Under the pieces are notes generated by a model, which saw nothing but the letters and a program-made list of their open reading frames with translations, did not search any database and was not told the origin of the DNA. A program made the translations under genes and the position numbers. 64,000 nt of DNA from Haliotis asinina (Eukaryota; Mollusca; Gastropoda; Lepetellida; Haliotidae): positions 13,683,969 through 13,747,968 of the forward strand of contig NC_090288.1 of the NCBI RefSeq assembly GCF_037392515.1, given 5' to 3'. Positions 51,070-62,012 of the stretch are shown piece by piece (the first letter of the stretch is position 1; every line of letters begins with the position of its first letter).

Positions 51070-51480
51070 AATTGGGGTGGTGGGGTAGCACAATGGGTAA
51101 AACGATACTGATGGGTTCGGGTAAGGTTTTATTGTTGAGTAACGGCACGAGGTTTCCCAAATAGAATTGTCCAACTGACTGTCGTTAAAGGGCCGGTGGG
51201 GTAGCCAAATGGTCAAAGTGCCCGCCACGCTAACTTAATTTCCGGGTTCGATTCCCCACATGGGTGCCGTGTGTTAAACCCATTTCTGTTGCTGGAATAT
51301 TGCTAAGAGCGGCGTTAAACCAAACTCACTCACGAATGCGGAGGCGGGGTAGCCTAAAGGTTAAGGTGTTCGTTCCTCTCGCCGAATACCCGGGTTCAAT
51401 CCCCACATGGGCTCATGGTGATAAACCCATGTCTCAAGGCATCCACCATGATGCTGCTGGAATATTGCTATAAATATACC
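51070..51480 (+). mobile_element. Cluster of SINE family A copies in tandem
   Basis: A partial head lies at 51070-51125. A copy at 51189-51332 (GGTGGGGTAGCCAAATGGTC, GGGTTCGATTCCCCACATGG, tail with ACTCACTCAC) is followed within 10 bp by a second at 51340-51480 (GGCGGGGTAGCCTAAAGGTT, CCGGGTTCAATCCCCACATG). All are on the same strand. Confidence 0.85.
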
Positions 51481-52004
51481 ATACTCACCTTCACCTATTC
51501 CTCTTGCCGATACAAATCACCAAAAATGCCAATTCAACCTATAAAGTTGAAAAAACACGCAATGAAAAAAGCCCGCGAAATCGGAGGGGAAAGAGTGGTT
51601 TCGATAGCGATGCTGCACTGCTCTCATAACGCATGTGCGTTTATTGATACTTATATGTCTGCCTGTCTGTCTGGTAATGATAATATGCAATACACAACTT
51701 CAATATCTGACCACATGCAATTAACACCTATCGTGCTTATACGCCATGAAATACTGGCCAATGTAAAAGCTGAGTTACACGTGAGTGCACGCCCACCGGC
51801 TCTGAGTATGTTCGGTATCGTGGCTGCTCCGTTTCGAGGGAGGTAAACCCAAATACGAAATATTGCACTTTTGATTTGCCATTATATGCTTATAATTTTG
51901 TTTATTTGTTTTTTTTCTTAACCAGCAATACATTTTGTATATCATGAATGAGTGATAACTGTGTTTTAATCATGTTTGATTTTTTGGTTGCATGTGACCT
52001 TTAA

Positions 52005-52260
52005 ACGACACACTCAGGAATTTTCCAGTAATATGGCTGCGGTCTGTAAATAATGAAGCTGGACCAGACAATCCAGTGATCAGCTTTAGCATCGATCAAT
52101 GTAACTGAGATTCGATGACATGTTTCAACCAAGGAAGTCAGCCTGACCACCCGATCTCGTTAGTCGCGTCTTGCAACAAGCATGGGTTGCTGAAGATCAC
52201 TTTTGGCCCGGATCTTCACAGGTTAGTCGCCTCTTATGACAAGCGTAGGTTGCTGACCAG
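52005..52260 (-). mobile_element. SINE family B copy with doubled head
   Basis: On the plus strand: CACTCAGGAATTTTCCAGTAATATGG, GACCAGACAATCCAGTGATC, GACCACCCGATCTCGTTAGT and AAGCATGGGTTGCTGAAGATC. A second, inverted head follows at 52205-52258 (GTTAGTCGCCTCTTATGACA). Confidence 0.83.
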
Positions 52261-52980
52261 ATATCTCCTGGATATCCAGCCATGCATATTTTGAAATATG
52301 TCCACGGGTTGTGACGTAATCATTGCTGTCGTTAATATTATGGACAGAACATTTGCTTCATAATTACTGCAAAGCCATAACCTACAACGTCCAACGAAAT
52401 ACAAACAAATACGACAATGCCCAAGGTTAAAGATAGTAGTCAAAACTGTTCCCACGCGTTAACTTTGTTGTAAACACCGAAAGAAAAACGCGTCTAGACG
52501 ATTTATTGCTCAAGAAGAATATGTCAGAAAATGTTAGCCATAATGAATGTGGTTCGACTTCCATAAGTGTCCCCTCTAAGAGACCCTTATTAAAATTCGA
52601 AATTTCAATGACGTGAAATTATAACTTCACGATGTACTGCAGAGCAGTGTCAATTGCCCGCAACTATTTACGAGTGGGAGTGACAGAAGAAACAGCTTCT
52701 TGTGAGTTATCTAAGATAAACGCGGCAATAAAACTGTAAAATGCTTCTTTGAAAAAAACAAAATACGCAGTTCGACCTTCAGAATTACTACTTTGTAAAT
52801 AAAAGAAAAAACACGGAGCGAAAACATATTATCAAACACCAACGTAATTCAATACACTTCATATTCGTGTACAATTTGATAAATATAATTGCATCGTCTT
52901 TTTTCAAAGCAGATCCGAAGTAACAGAAAAAAACAACATCTGTTGTAGGCTCCGTGGAGGCATTAAATCACATTGACATT

Positions 52981-53103
52981 TAAACGAAGGTGAAGGTCGT
53001 CGACCGGAGAAGACGTCTAGAGCACGTCACCGCTCGTCATTTCCGGATCGGCTCGAGAGTTTAGGGCTCCGGTTCTCTCTTCAGAGACTGGTGAAACGGT
53101 AAG
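52981..53103 (+). promoter_or_regulatory. Candidate promoter / non-coding first exon
   Basis: The patch is richer in CpG than its surroundings (GGTCGTCGACCGGAGAAGAC, CACGTCACCGCTCGTCATTT). It has an ETS-like TTTCCGG and ends in a good donor, AAACG|GTAAGA, at 53099. No open frame or family match was seen downstream. Speculative. Confidence 0.22.
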
Positions 53104-53540
53104 ATAATAGCAGTGGCAGCCGATCAGGTGGTATGAAGACTTTAGAAGCTTGAATACACGCCGAGTTGGAACAGCCTATAGGGTCAAGCCTCCCGTAACT
53201 AATGGCCTCGTTTTGCTGCGAGGCCTGGTAATGGAGCATACGGGGCATACACTACCTCAGAACGTCAGCCTTCACCTGTAGTGTCCCCCTCGCTCCTACC
53301 CCTCCTGCCTTCATCGTGGTCTAACTCTGCCTTCGTCCACGGTGGTGTTAGACGGCTTCGATGCTGTTTCCTCCCCACGTCGTAGTCCATGACGGTGAGA
53401 AATGGTAAATACTATCGACAGCGTTTACAAGAATGGCGGTAGGAGCCCCGTTTTTTATCCGAACTCAACACGTTAGGGCGAGTCTCAAAAGTTAAATATG
53501 TATTACGTTAAAGGAACACAGCTGTGTAATAACAACCCGG

Positions 53541-53585
53541 GCCTAGATTTTGGAAGCTCTCTTAGCGCTAAGATATCTTAGGCCG
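53541..53585. mobile_element. Partial GGCCTAGATT MITE
   Basis: GGGCCTAGATTTTGGAAGCT and CTCTTAGCGCTAAGATATCTTAGGCC match only the left arm of the MITE at 31931 and 41512. Confidence 0.6.
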
Positions 53586-53604
53586 TGACAATTTCATTCT
53601 GCAG

Positions 53605-53685
53605 AGAGACTCCGTGGTCGAATGGCTGGAGCGTCTCACCGGAGAGCGAACGGTCTCATGTTCCAATCCCGTCTGTGGATGACAT
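53605..53685 (+). mobile_element. tRNA-like SINE head
   Basis: GACTCCGTGGTCGAATGGCT (A-box-like) and TCATGTTCCAATCCCGTCTG (B-box-like) are spaced about as in a tRNA, but the acceptor stem does not close. It is probably a third SINE type. Confidence 0.4.
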
Positions 53686-53734
53686 TTGAACATGGTACTT
53701 GATATTTAACTGTCTGAAGGTAGGCTTTAAGCTT

Positions 53735-53905
53735 GTTTTGTTTGTTGTTTAACTCCGCTCTGAGCAATCTTCCAGCTGTACAGGGGGTGTCTGTAAATAG
53801 CCGAGTCTAGACAATCCAATGATCAACATCAAGAGCACCAAGTCTGACCGCCCATTCCCGTTAGTCGCCTTTTAAGCATGGGTTGCTGAAGACCAACTGT
53901 AACGT
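53735..53905 (-). mobile_element. SINE family B copy, core shortened
   Basis: On the plus strand: AACTCCGCTCTGAGCAATCT, GTCTGTAAATAGCCGAGTCT, AGACAATCCAATGATCAACA, then CGTTAGTCGCCTTTTAAGCA and TGGGTTGCTGAAGACCA. Confidence 0.75.
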
Positions 53906-54049
53906 TGACGACTTTAGGAAATGAAAAGGGTCAAAATGTTAGGAGGCATATTGGGGTCTCCATGTTCAACTCGGCGAGTAATCACTTTAAAATTGCTATT
54001 GGTCTCGACCACTTATCCGTGAAGGTCCGGGATAGAATAGGCCAAACCA

Positions 54050-54242
54050 TGTTTGCCATAAAAGGCGACTAACGGGATCGGGTGGTCAGGCTTGCTGAGT
54101 TGGTTGACGCATGTCATCGTCATCGGATCGATGCTCATGCTGTTGATCACTGGATTGTCCGGTCCAGACTCGATTATACACAGACCGCCGCCATATTGCT
54201 GGAATATTGCTGAGTGCGGCGTAAAACTAAACATGCTCACTC
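54050..54242 (+). mobile_element. SINE family B copy, well preserved
   Basis: TAAAAGGCGACTAACGGGAT, CGGGTGGTCAGGCTTGCTGA, TTGATCACTGGATTGTCCGG, CAGACCGCCGCCATATTGCT and GGAATATTGCTGAGTGCGGC. An ACTC-type tail follows with a few substitutions. Confidence 0.9.
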
Positions 54243-55034
54243 GACCATGTGCATATACCTTAGTACGTGTATGTAACTGCCATAATCTTGAACGCTGGGT
54301 TAAACTCATTTCCAACTTGAGTCATCAATTAGGGTATTCTCAAAACGTTCGTAACCTTACGAACTTCGTAAGTCCATTCTTAAGACATCAAAGTTACGGA
54401 ATCTTAGGGCTACGAAACGTTTGGAGAATAAGGGTCCATGTTAAGGACTTAAGGTCAAGGACACAGTGCGTGGCAGCACGTCTACGTTGTAGGTGGGTGA
54501 GGTAGGAGTGACCTGTCGGGGAATGGGTCTAAGCAGGGATGGATGGTCTAATGCCGACAAGCCACTGTCAAACGTAACGGAAGCTGTGAGAATTCGATCT
54601 GTGGCATTCTGGTAAAAACATTTAAAATGAGCTCTATCCATGCTTGGCACTAACGCCGAAAGTGTTTTTTTTTTCAGTGAGAAGTATCATAGGTTATGTG
54701 CAGTTCATTGTGCGTGTCCTCGACCAACGGGGAGGCAACTGCGTCACGATGTAATTGGTGATCTCCTGGTTCGGTTGGAGTAGCAAGTACCGATGGAGAG
54801 GGCGGCGTTAGGACTGTATACTATCACCACATGGAATGCAGTGGGTGACATCACGGCTGCGTAATATCACCGTCTGGAGCGAGAGTTGCTTATGTTGCTG
54901 TAAATAGTAGCACCACATGCGATGGAGTTTGTGACGTCCCAGCTCCGTAGCAGTACCAGCGGCGATGGAAATAATGACATCACTGGTCAAGGGTCCGTAG
55001 TAGCTGTAGGCTGGGCCCCGTCTCGCATATCGCA

Positions 55035-55180
55035 ATTGGCGCAAGGTGGTATAGTTGGAATATTGCTTCGTGCGGCGTGAAACTAAACTCACTCACTCAC
55101 TACACCAAAGATTACATGTAACTACATGTAACTCATGTAACTACATGGAACTACATGGAACTACATGGAACTCATGGAAA
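55035..55180 (+). mobile_element. SINE tail followed by 10-bp tandem repeat
   Basis: The shared SINE tail (TTGGAATATTGCTTCGTGCG, then GCGTGAAACTAAACTCACTC) ends near 55102. A short array of TACATGKAAC units (55117-55178) follows. No SINE head is present. Confidence 0.7.
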
Positions 55181-55559
55181 TTATGTCAAGTATAAGAACG
55201 TAAGTGGCACGGGCCTGTAATGACCTCGTGCTTCAGAAGTGGCGCAGAATACGACCTGGGAGCAGTAGAAGTCCTGACGCAAGGTGTTACTGGTTGATTG
55301 AGCAAATGGCTCACAACGGCGATGCCACCGCTTGTAATTCTCATCACGTCTCCGGGAACTCTTCCATTCCGGGCCAGATCTTCTGCAACCGAAGCTTGAC
55401 GTCACAGGCAACGATGCATGTCGTAAGAAATTAGTAAATCCTTTTGATGTTGTCAATAAATTTAAATCTGTAAGATATATCCAGATGAAAGAGATTTTGG
55501 TATATTTGTTAAGTTCAATATGTGAATGTTTTGTAGCAATTACAACACTAAAGTATACA

Positions 55560-55710
55560 CCCGAGACGACCCGACGTAGAATTGTTCTTCAGTTCTGGCA
55601 TCGGATGGTCAGGTTCGCTGACTTGGTTGCTTAGATCCATGCTCATGACGTCAATCACTGGATCAGGATCCAGGATGAACTATTTACAGATCGCCGTCAA
55701 ATAGATGGAA
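55560..55710 (+). mobile_element. SINE family B copy, degraded
   Basis: AGAATTGTTCTTCAGTTCTG, ATCGGATGGTCAGGTTCGCT, GACTTGGTTGC, CATGCTCATGACGTCAATCA and TTTACAGATCGCCGTCAAAT are recognisable; the tail is lost. Confidence 0.72.
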
Positions 55711-56576
55711 TGCGTACTTGCACAACAAACAAACAACAATATTTCAGTATTCAAACAATATGTTATGGGCCTGTTAGTGTGATTAAGAAGACGAGAAAAA
55801 CGAGATACCTCTATCCGGCGTATAGCAGCCATATTGGGGACCTCGAATACATCTCAGTATCTTCCCCCATTAAGGTCGAATGGAAATCCGATCTGCCGAA
55901 ACATAAAGTTCGACGTTACCTCAGTAAGATGGATGGTTAGGTCGCCTTAGGTCTGGAGCATGTTAACAGATGGGTGATTGTTTCCACATCGAGTTATACT
56001 TTACGTGCAGCCTTACCTCCGTTCTCGGTGATGTTGTGGGTTGATACTGTGCCACTGCTTGGAACTCACGGCAATATCATCTATGCGTAGAGGTAAAGGT
56101 GTACGCAGCGCCCCTTTTGTTACTGAACCCGCGAAGAACTGGGCTAGAACTGGTCCTCAGCTATCTGTACGTATCGTACGAGAAGACTTACGGTATGCGA
56201 CACATAGGCTCGGTCACGTGGCCGACGCACGTCACTTCCATGTCTAGTGTTAGTAAAAATGAGAATTATTTTCGGAGTCGTAACATTACGAAAGCGTTAC
56301 GATTTGCTTCAGGGTGGTTCGCTTTGCACCACAGAACATCCGTAGCCTGAGAAATCCCTCACCTCTAAGGAAGCAATCATTTTATTTTTGTGGGTCTGTG
56401 TTGGCCTATATCAGTAGTTGTTTATTGCGTAGCTCTGTTTCCAAAATGTGCTTCCAAAACCAAAACAATAGCTGAAGCGTATTTGCAAGTTACATCTAAA
56501 CAACAATCTGTATTCAAAGACGGCAGGTTGTGTTTTCATACAATATGAGGCATATGAATCATTTTTCTTCAGTAAG

Positions 56577-56742
56577 TGAGTGAGTGAGTTAAGTATTACG
56601 CCGCTTTTAGCAATATTCCAGCAATATCACGGCGAGGGACACCAGAAAATGGGCTTCACACATTGTACCCATGTGGGGAATCGAACCCGGGTCGTCGGCG
56701 TGACGAGCGAACGCTTTAACCACTCGGCTACCCCACCGCCCC
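56577..56742 (-). mobile_element. SINE family A, full length, 13-bp target duplication
   Basis: The best-preserved family A copy. On the plus strand it runs from TGAGTGAGTGAGTTAAGTAT to CACTCGGCTACCCCACCGCC. TTTCTTCAGTAAG flanks it perfectly at 56564-56576 and 56743-56755. The minus strand has A box TAGCCGAGTGG, B box GGTTCGATTCC and the shared tail, giving a ~166-bp element consistent with a tRNA-derived, polymerase III-transcribed SINE. Confidence 0.93.
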
Positions 56743-57053
56743 TTTCTTCAGTAAGATTAGATTATTCTTTTTATAGAAAAAAACCCCGACCCCACTCAGA
56801 GTTGTTACTTTAAACAGGTTCTTTAGTTTCTTTAACCGAGTGACAGGCTTGAAAATTTCCTCGCATTTTTCAAAACTTCACAAAGCGTGCATTATAATAA
56901 AACGTAATCTCCCGCCCATGTCTTTACTTGCCGCATCTTCTCTCACTTGCAGATGCCAGTCTAGACAGGCAGACTGAGACAATGGATTCTCAGATCTCCT
57001 AGCGACAATAGCTTGCACCGAACTGCACGTATCTGTCGGTCCAAATGCCTGAC

Positions 57054-57103
57054 TCTCGCGAGACTACACAAGATAAGAAATTATCGAGAGATTATCGCGA
57101 GAC
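57054..57103. promoter_or_regulatory. TCTCGCGAGA palindrome pair
   Basis: CTCTCGCGAGACTAC lies near 57053 and TATCGCGAGACTT about 40 bp on. TCTCGCGAGA is a known animal core-promoter motif, often in TATA-less and bidirectional promoters. The start site is not determined. Confidence 0.3.
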
Positions 57104-57270
57104 TTTGCAACTGGTTAGTGTAAACAGCTCTGATACGACGTCATGTTGCTGGTTTCTGCAAAGAAAGGTGTTTTTGAAGCTCTAAATTTCGAACCAGAAG
57201 CAGTAGGTTTATAAAGAGGTAAAATGTTTATGATCTTTCCAGCTTTAAAGTCTAAAGATTGCGGAAGATC

Positions 57271-57346
57271 ATGGAGTATCCTTTTAGTCGGTTATTGCCT
57301 CAACAATCTTTGTTGTTGTTTCTCTTCAACAACACGTTTACTTCAG
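57271..57346 (+). CDS. Candidate short first coding exon
   Basis: An ATG in good context (AGATCATGG) opens a 25-codon frame, MEYPFSRLLPQQSLLLFLF and NNTFTS, with a hydrophobic core like a signal peptide. It ends at a good donor, TTCAG|GTAACC. It lies about 200 bp after the TCTCGCGAGA motifs. No following exon was recognised, so this is weak. Confidence 0.2.
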
Positions 57347-57487
57347 GTAACCAACATGTCTCTCGAAGAAATTTGAGGTAATGTTTTCCCGGTATTTTCT
57401 CAAACGAATTGTTTGTTTTAGTCTCGACTGGGATAAATGTTTGGAAGGAGGCCATCTGCGTGAAAATATTTCAAATTTCAGATTTTA

Positions 57488-58561
57488 GGGACAGAGAGAC
57501 TGACTACATTGCAGGGAGGGCCAGGCAGTAGGGAAAATAATGTGGCTCAGGGACTGTGAGTCAGACTACATTGCAGGGAGGAACAGGCAGTAGGGAAAAT
57601 AATGTGGCTCAGGGACTGTGAGACAGACTACATTGCAGGGAGGGCCAGGCAGTAGGGAAAATAATGTGGCTCAGGGACTGTGAGACAGACTACATTGCAG
57701 GGAGGAACAGGCAGTAGGGAAAATAATGTGGCTCAGGGACTGTGAGACAGACTACATTGCAGGGAGGGCCAGGCAGGAGGGAAAATAATGTGGTTCTGGG
57801 ACTGTGAGACAGACTACATTGCAGGGAGGAACAGGCAGTAGGGAAAATAATGTGGCTCAGGGACTGTGAGACAGACTACATTGCAGGGAGGAACAGGCAG
57901 GAGGGAAAATAATGTGGTTCTGGGACTGTGAGACAGACTACATTGCAGGGAGGACCAGGCAGTAGGGAAAATAATGTGGCTCAGGGACTGTGAGACAGAC
58001 TACATTGCAGGGAGGAACAGGCAGTAGGGAAAATAATGTGGCTCAGGGACTGTGAGACAGACTACATTGCAGGGAGGGCCAGGCAGGAGGGAAAATAATG
58101 TGGTTCAGGGACTGTGAGACAGACTACATTGCAGGGAGGAACAGGCAGTAGGGAAAATAATGTGGCTCAGGGACTGTGAGACAGACTACATTGCAGGGAG
58201 GAACAGGCAGGAGGGAAAATAATGTGGTTCTGGGACTGTGAGACAGACTACATTGCAGGGAGGACCAGGCAGTAGGGAAAATAATGTGGCTCAGGGACTG
58301 TGAGACAGACTACATTGCAGGGAGGAACAGGCAGTAGGGAAAATAATGTGGCTCAGGGACTGTGAGACAGACTACATTGCAGGGAGGGCCAGGCAGGAGG
58401 GAAAATAATGTGGCTCAGGGACTGTGAGACAGACTACATTGCAGGGAGGACCAGGCAGGAGGAAGAATAATGTGGCTCAGGGACTGTGAGACAGACTACA
58501 TTGCAGGGAGGGCAAAGGAGGGAGGGAAAATAATGTGGCTCAGGGACTGTGAGACAGACTA
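57488..58561. repeat. 62-bp minisatellite, about 17 copies
   Basis: The unit begins GGGACTGTGAGACAGACTAC and continues ATTGCAGGGAGG to AATAATGTGGCTCA. The period is exactly 62 bp over the first copies. Units differ in a few diagnostic bases (GGGCC/GAACA/GACCA, CAGTAG/CAGGAG, CTCA/TTCT) that recur in a five-unit, 310-bp order. The last two copies are more diverged. Confidence 0.95.
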
Positions 58562-58984
58562 ACCCGCTTCCAGTGCCTGTCTCGATCCACAGTGTAAAGC
58601 CACATGTATTAGACGATTGGTCTGCACTGACATGACTTGTCGTACAATTGAGCCGCACATGTTATTTAATATGCTAATCAGCAGTTTCCGCGCATTGACT
58701 AACGTTCGCCTTCATTCACATCCAGATCACTTCCACACACCAGGGGGCACAACCGGTCACGTGACGTCCTTGTATTGTCCGCCATTAAACTCCGTTCATG
58801 TTTTTCTTCCGTTGTAACGATAGTTTATACCACATTGACATGCCTTACATTGAGATGTGTTGTTGAAATGTTAACATATTTCCACGTTTCCGGGTCTACC
58901 ACATATCCGACAATTGTTGAATGGAAAATGTTTTCCAAACTTGTTTTATCGTTTCTGTTTATCGGGGTTGCAGCAGACAAGAAA

Positions 58985-59045
58985 CTTGTTGTTTTACGCC
59001 GCAGTGAGCAATATACATTCTATGTGATCGCGGTCTGTGAATGAC
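58985..59045 (-). mobile_element. SINE family B tail fragment
   Basis: On the plus strand: GTTGTTTTACGCCGCAGTGAGCAATATACATTC and GATCGCGGTCTGTGAATGAC match the inverted family B 3' part. Confidence 0.65.
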
Positions 59046-59304
59046 CAAATCTGAGCATGACAAACACGTAGTATGTATTATAGGTCGCAGTCCGAACTGA
59101 ATAATGGATTTCTATTTTTAATGTAACCGTTTAGATTTAATGACAAATAAAATGGCCTCGTCGCCTAACGCGCTGCAATTCGCCATAACTCTCAGTGCTG
59201 GCACTCCGATCTGTGCAAGGAACGGAAGGTAATAAGGTCAAATCCCGATCGCCATGTTTAAATTTGTCGAGTTGTCCAAACAATACAAAGCGTAAGTAGG
59301 TCAC

Positions 59305-59760
59305 GTCATTTCGCGAGACTTTAGGCACTTCCGGTAAAAAAACCCCCAACGCTTCATACTTTTTCCAATGGCCTCATGGTTGTCAGTTGATAGTAAGCAA
59401 CCAATAAACCTTACAGGAATGACAATTTTCCGATCTAACCGTCCGAAATGACTCTAGTATTTCGACTGTCAACATCTGTGAGAGTCAGGCATGTTTGTGC
59501 ACTTGGTCCGCTCTGGTAAGTCTAGAACTGAATAAACGCTTGTCACCGGATACCTGGTACCGGAAGTAGCAGCCCCTAGTCTCGCATATCGCAAGTTGGA
59601 GCTGGGAACCAGTTTAATACCGGAAGTAGTGCCTGGCGAAACTTACAGGCATTGAATACCAGTCTAAGTAAAGTTCTAGTGAAAAATGGCGTACTCCTTG
59701 TGTATCACCAGGAAGCGATCGTGCGGAAAATAACATTCTGAATCTTTCGATTTTTCGAGG
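59305..59760. promoter_or_regulatory. Candidate promoter region with ETS-type sites
   Basis: TTCGCGAGA and GCACTTCCGGTA lie at about 59309-59337. ACCGGAAGTAG occurs at 59559 and again 60 bp later at 59619. An AAAAATGGCG start-like string is near 59685, and a donor GAG|GTAAAG is at 59759. ETS sites of the form CCGGAAGT with CGCGAGA are common at animal TATA-less promoters. No coding exon is recognised. Confidence 0.27.
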
Positions 59761-60199
59761 TAAAGGTTCAGATGGTATGTGCGAATGTTAACTTTCACGA
59801 CTTCGTAAAGTATGTTCTGATTGGTCAATCCGGAAGGTTGGCTCGAGCGACATTTTACTAAGGTTCGTCAGACTGAGTACAGCAGTGAAACGAATAGTAC
59901 CGAGCATAAGTTTACTTCGACAGGCCCAATACTACTGCTTGTTAATTGGTTTCTCCAAAGTTGTAAATGTCGGTACAAGTGTTGGATACATAGAGGAGCC
60001 TGAATAATTGATTCCACAAATGGAACAGCTAGCTCCCGCTTCCCCATCCCTGTAAAGAAAACATTGTTAAACTTCGCACACACCACTGATGCTATGTCAA
60101 GGTGAATAACGTCAGTCTAGACCTGATAGACGACATGACGATATGCATTCAGTCAGGTCATGCATCGTAACTACCTAATGCAATTTGTCGCTCCTTATA

Positions 60200-60300
60200 T
60201 TCTAGCAATATCACAGCAGAAATGGGCTTGTGGGGAATCGAACAAGGTGGTTGGCGGGACGAGCGAACGCTTTTAGCTCTTGGTTAACCCACCGCCCTCG
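60200..60300 (-). mobile_element. SINE family A fragment
   Basis: On the plus strand: AGCAATATCACAGCAGAAAT, GGGCTTGTGGGGAATCGAAC, GACGAGCGAACGC and AACCCACCGCCC. The tail is truncated. Confidence 0.8.
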
Positions 60301-60319
60301 CTCTTTACGACCATGACGT

Positions 60320-60333
60320 ACATGATGATGATG

Positions 60334-60368
<35 letters not shown>

Positions 60369-60511
60369 GGGGAAGAAGCAGCAGAAGAAGACTACCAAGA
60401 AGAAGAAAAGGATAGTGATGATGATGGTGATGATGATGATGATGATGATGAAGGGGAAGAAGCAGCAGAAGAAGACTACCAAGAAGAAGAAAAGGATAGT
60501 GATGATGATGG

Positions 60512-60545
<34 letters not shown>

Positions 60546-60610
60546 GGGGAGGAAGAAGCAGAAGAAGACTACCAAGAAGAAGAACATGATTATGAAGATG
60601 AGGACGATGG
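60320..60610. repeat. GAT-rich acidic minisatellite (three 84-93-bp units)
   Basis: Three units combine a (GAT)n run with a conserved GAAGGGGAAGAAGCAGCAGA part; they start at about 60366, 60450 and 60543. In one plus frame this encodes EGEEAAEEDYQEEEKDSDDD repeats over about 100 residues, ending at a TAA (60666-60668) after FHMETW. All frames are open because of the simple repeat, so coding is unproven. Confidence 0.85.
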
Positions 60611-61209
60611 TGGTGATTTAGGTCTTTTTGTACAAACCAGCTATACATTTCACATGGAAACTTGGTAATGACATCGTTGGACGCCTATCTGATTACTGTT
60701 CCAAGACAAAGAAACATCAAACCTCTTCAGATACCGTTTTGAGACATCACTCCAGCCTCACAGTGTCTGTTACAGCAAATCACTTAAGTAAAAGACCCAC
60801 ATGTCCGCCAACAACAGCACACATTCCAGCTGTGTGTAAATCACCACCGATATAAATCAAGCAAATGAACTAACTTATCAGAAGCCAGCTCGTCTAATAC
60901 AGCCATCTTATCAACAGTAGGGATGAAAGTGACCGACAATTACTCTAATCTAACAGGAGATCCGACACGATGCCGAGATCATCCAATTAAACCGGCCAGA
61001 CTACAGGATTGTCCCAGGAAGTGGAACGATGGCCTCGTTCTGGTTCAGGGGTTCTAGAGATGCTATGTGATTCAACAATCTCTGCTTTATGAACGGCCGA
61101 GATCTGGCAGGAAATACCACGCGGACAAAGTCACATCAACAACGTTAACGTCAGTGACGGCGCATCACGTCTGGCATGTCGTCTAGATGGACGTTATGAA
61201 TAAAAATTG

Positions 61210-61355
61210 AGTGAGTTTGGTTTTACGGCACTTTTATGACTAGTCTAGCAATATCACGGTGGCGGACACAAGAAATGGGCTTTACATAGAGTACCCATGA
61301 GAAAATTCGATGTGACGAGTGAACGCTTTAAACACTAGACTATCCCGCCGCTCCC
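61210..61355 (-). mobile_element. SINE family A copy
   Basis: On the plus strand: GAGTGAGTTTGGTTTTACGG, AGCAATATCACGGTGGCGGA, AGAAATGGGCTTTACATAGA and CGCTTTAAACACTAGACTAT. ATGAATAAA and ATGAATCAA at the two sides may be a decayed target duplication. Confidence 0.85.
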
Positions 61356-62012
61356 ATGAATCAAGAGGGCGTGAGCTGGGTGTAATGTTGCTTTAAAACA
61401 TATGCCAGTCATATCCTAGCTGTTCCTCTTGTTTGGGAGAAATCCCGAATTGACGAAGGTCTCAGACGTTGATAAGTTTACTGAAAACATAGGCGCACAC
61501 GCTTACCTGCAAACTCCCACGCCTTGGCTCAAGACTCGCGCATGCATCACTCATGTCACGCTCTTCCGACAAACGGATAATTCGCCACCAAACACGGTTC
61601 ATGTGAAAATTAAAAATACAAATCCTTTAAAAATGACACAAACAGGTCTGAATACATCGTTTCTAGTGACTTTTCTTAGAGGACAATTAGTAATTATGCG
61701 TTGGCTGAAGTCCCGGTCGGAAAGTGTGGTCCTTCACCCCCGAATCTCAAGTATTTTTCGATTAAATGTTAAAAGTTTTGCACGGGTATGGCGCTGCAAA
61801 AACATAAACACAATCCCAGTGAACCGAGATTCGAACTGACAATCAACGCGTGTGTCCCCAGTTCCTGGCGTACCCAAGTGAGGTAACTCCTCACCGCTAA
61901 TCGGGCTTCATAAAGAACGTGCTTTTGGACGACAGGTCTGCCAGAGTTCTGGCAAGAAATTATGTCTTTGTCATGTTGTTTTTTGCTCTAAATATGGTGT
62001 GAAAGTTCTTAC

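Larger units (their letters stand above)
45693..52980. other. Intergenic, repeats only
   Basis: No exon recognised beyond the repeats listed. A TATATAA string at about 47490, after CTTCCGGG at about 47427, is weakly promoter-like. Open frames are short and without motifs. Confidence 0.5.

Noticed and set aside
51415-51846. 143-codon open frame after a SINE
   Set aside because: It starts inside SINE sequence and shows no domain or splice support.
57488-58561. CRISPR-like array
   Set aside because: The repeats are contiguous with no unique spacers and the DNA is eukaryotic. It is a minisatellite.
60211-60648. His- and Ile-rich minus-strand open frames
   Set aside because: They are translations of the (GAT)n repeat in other frames.
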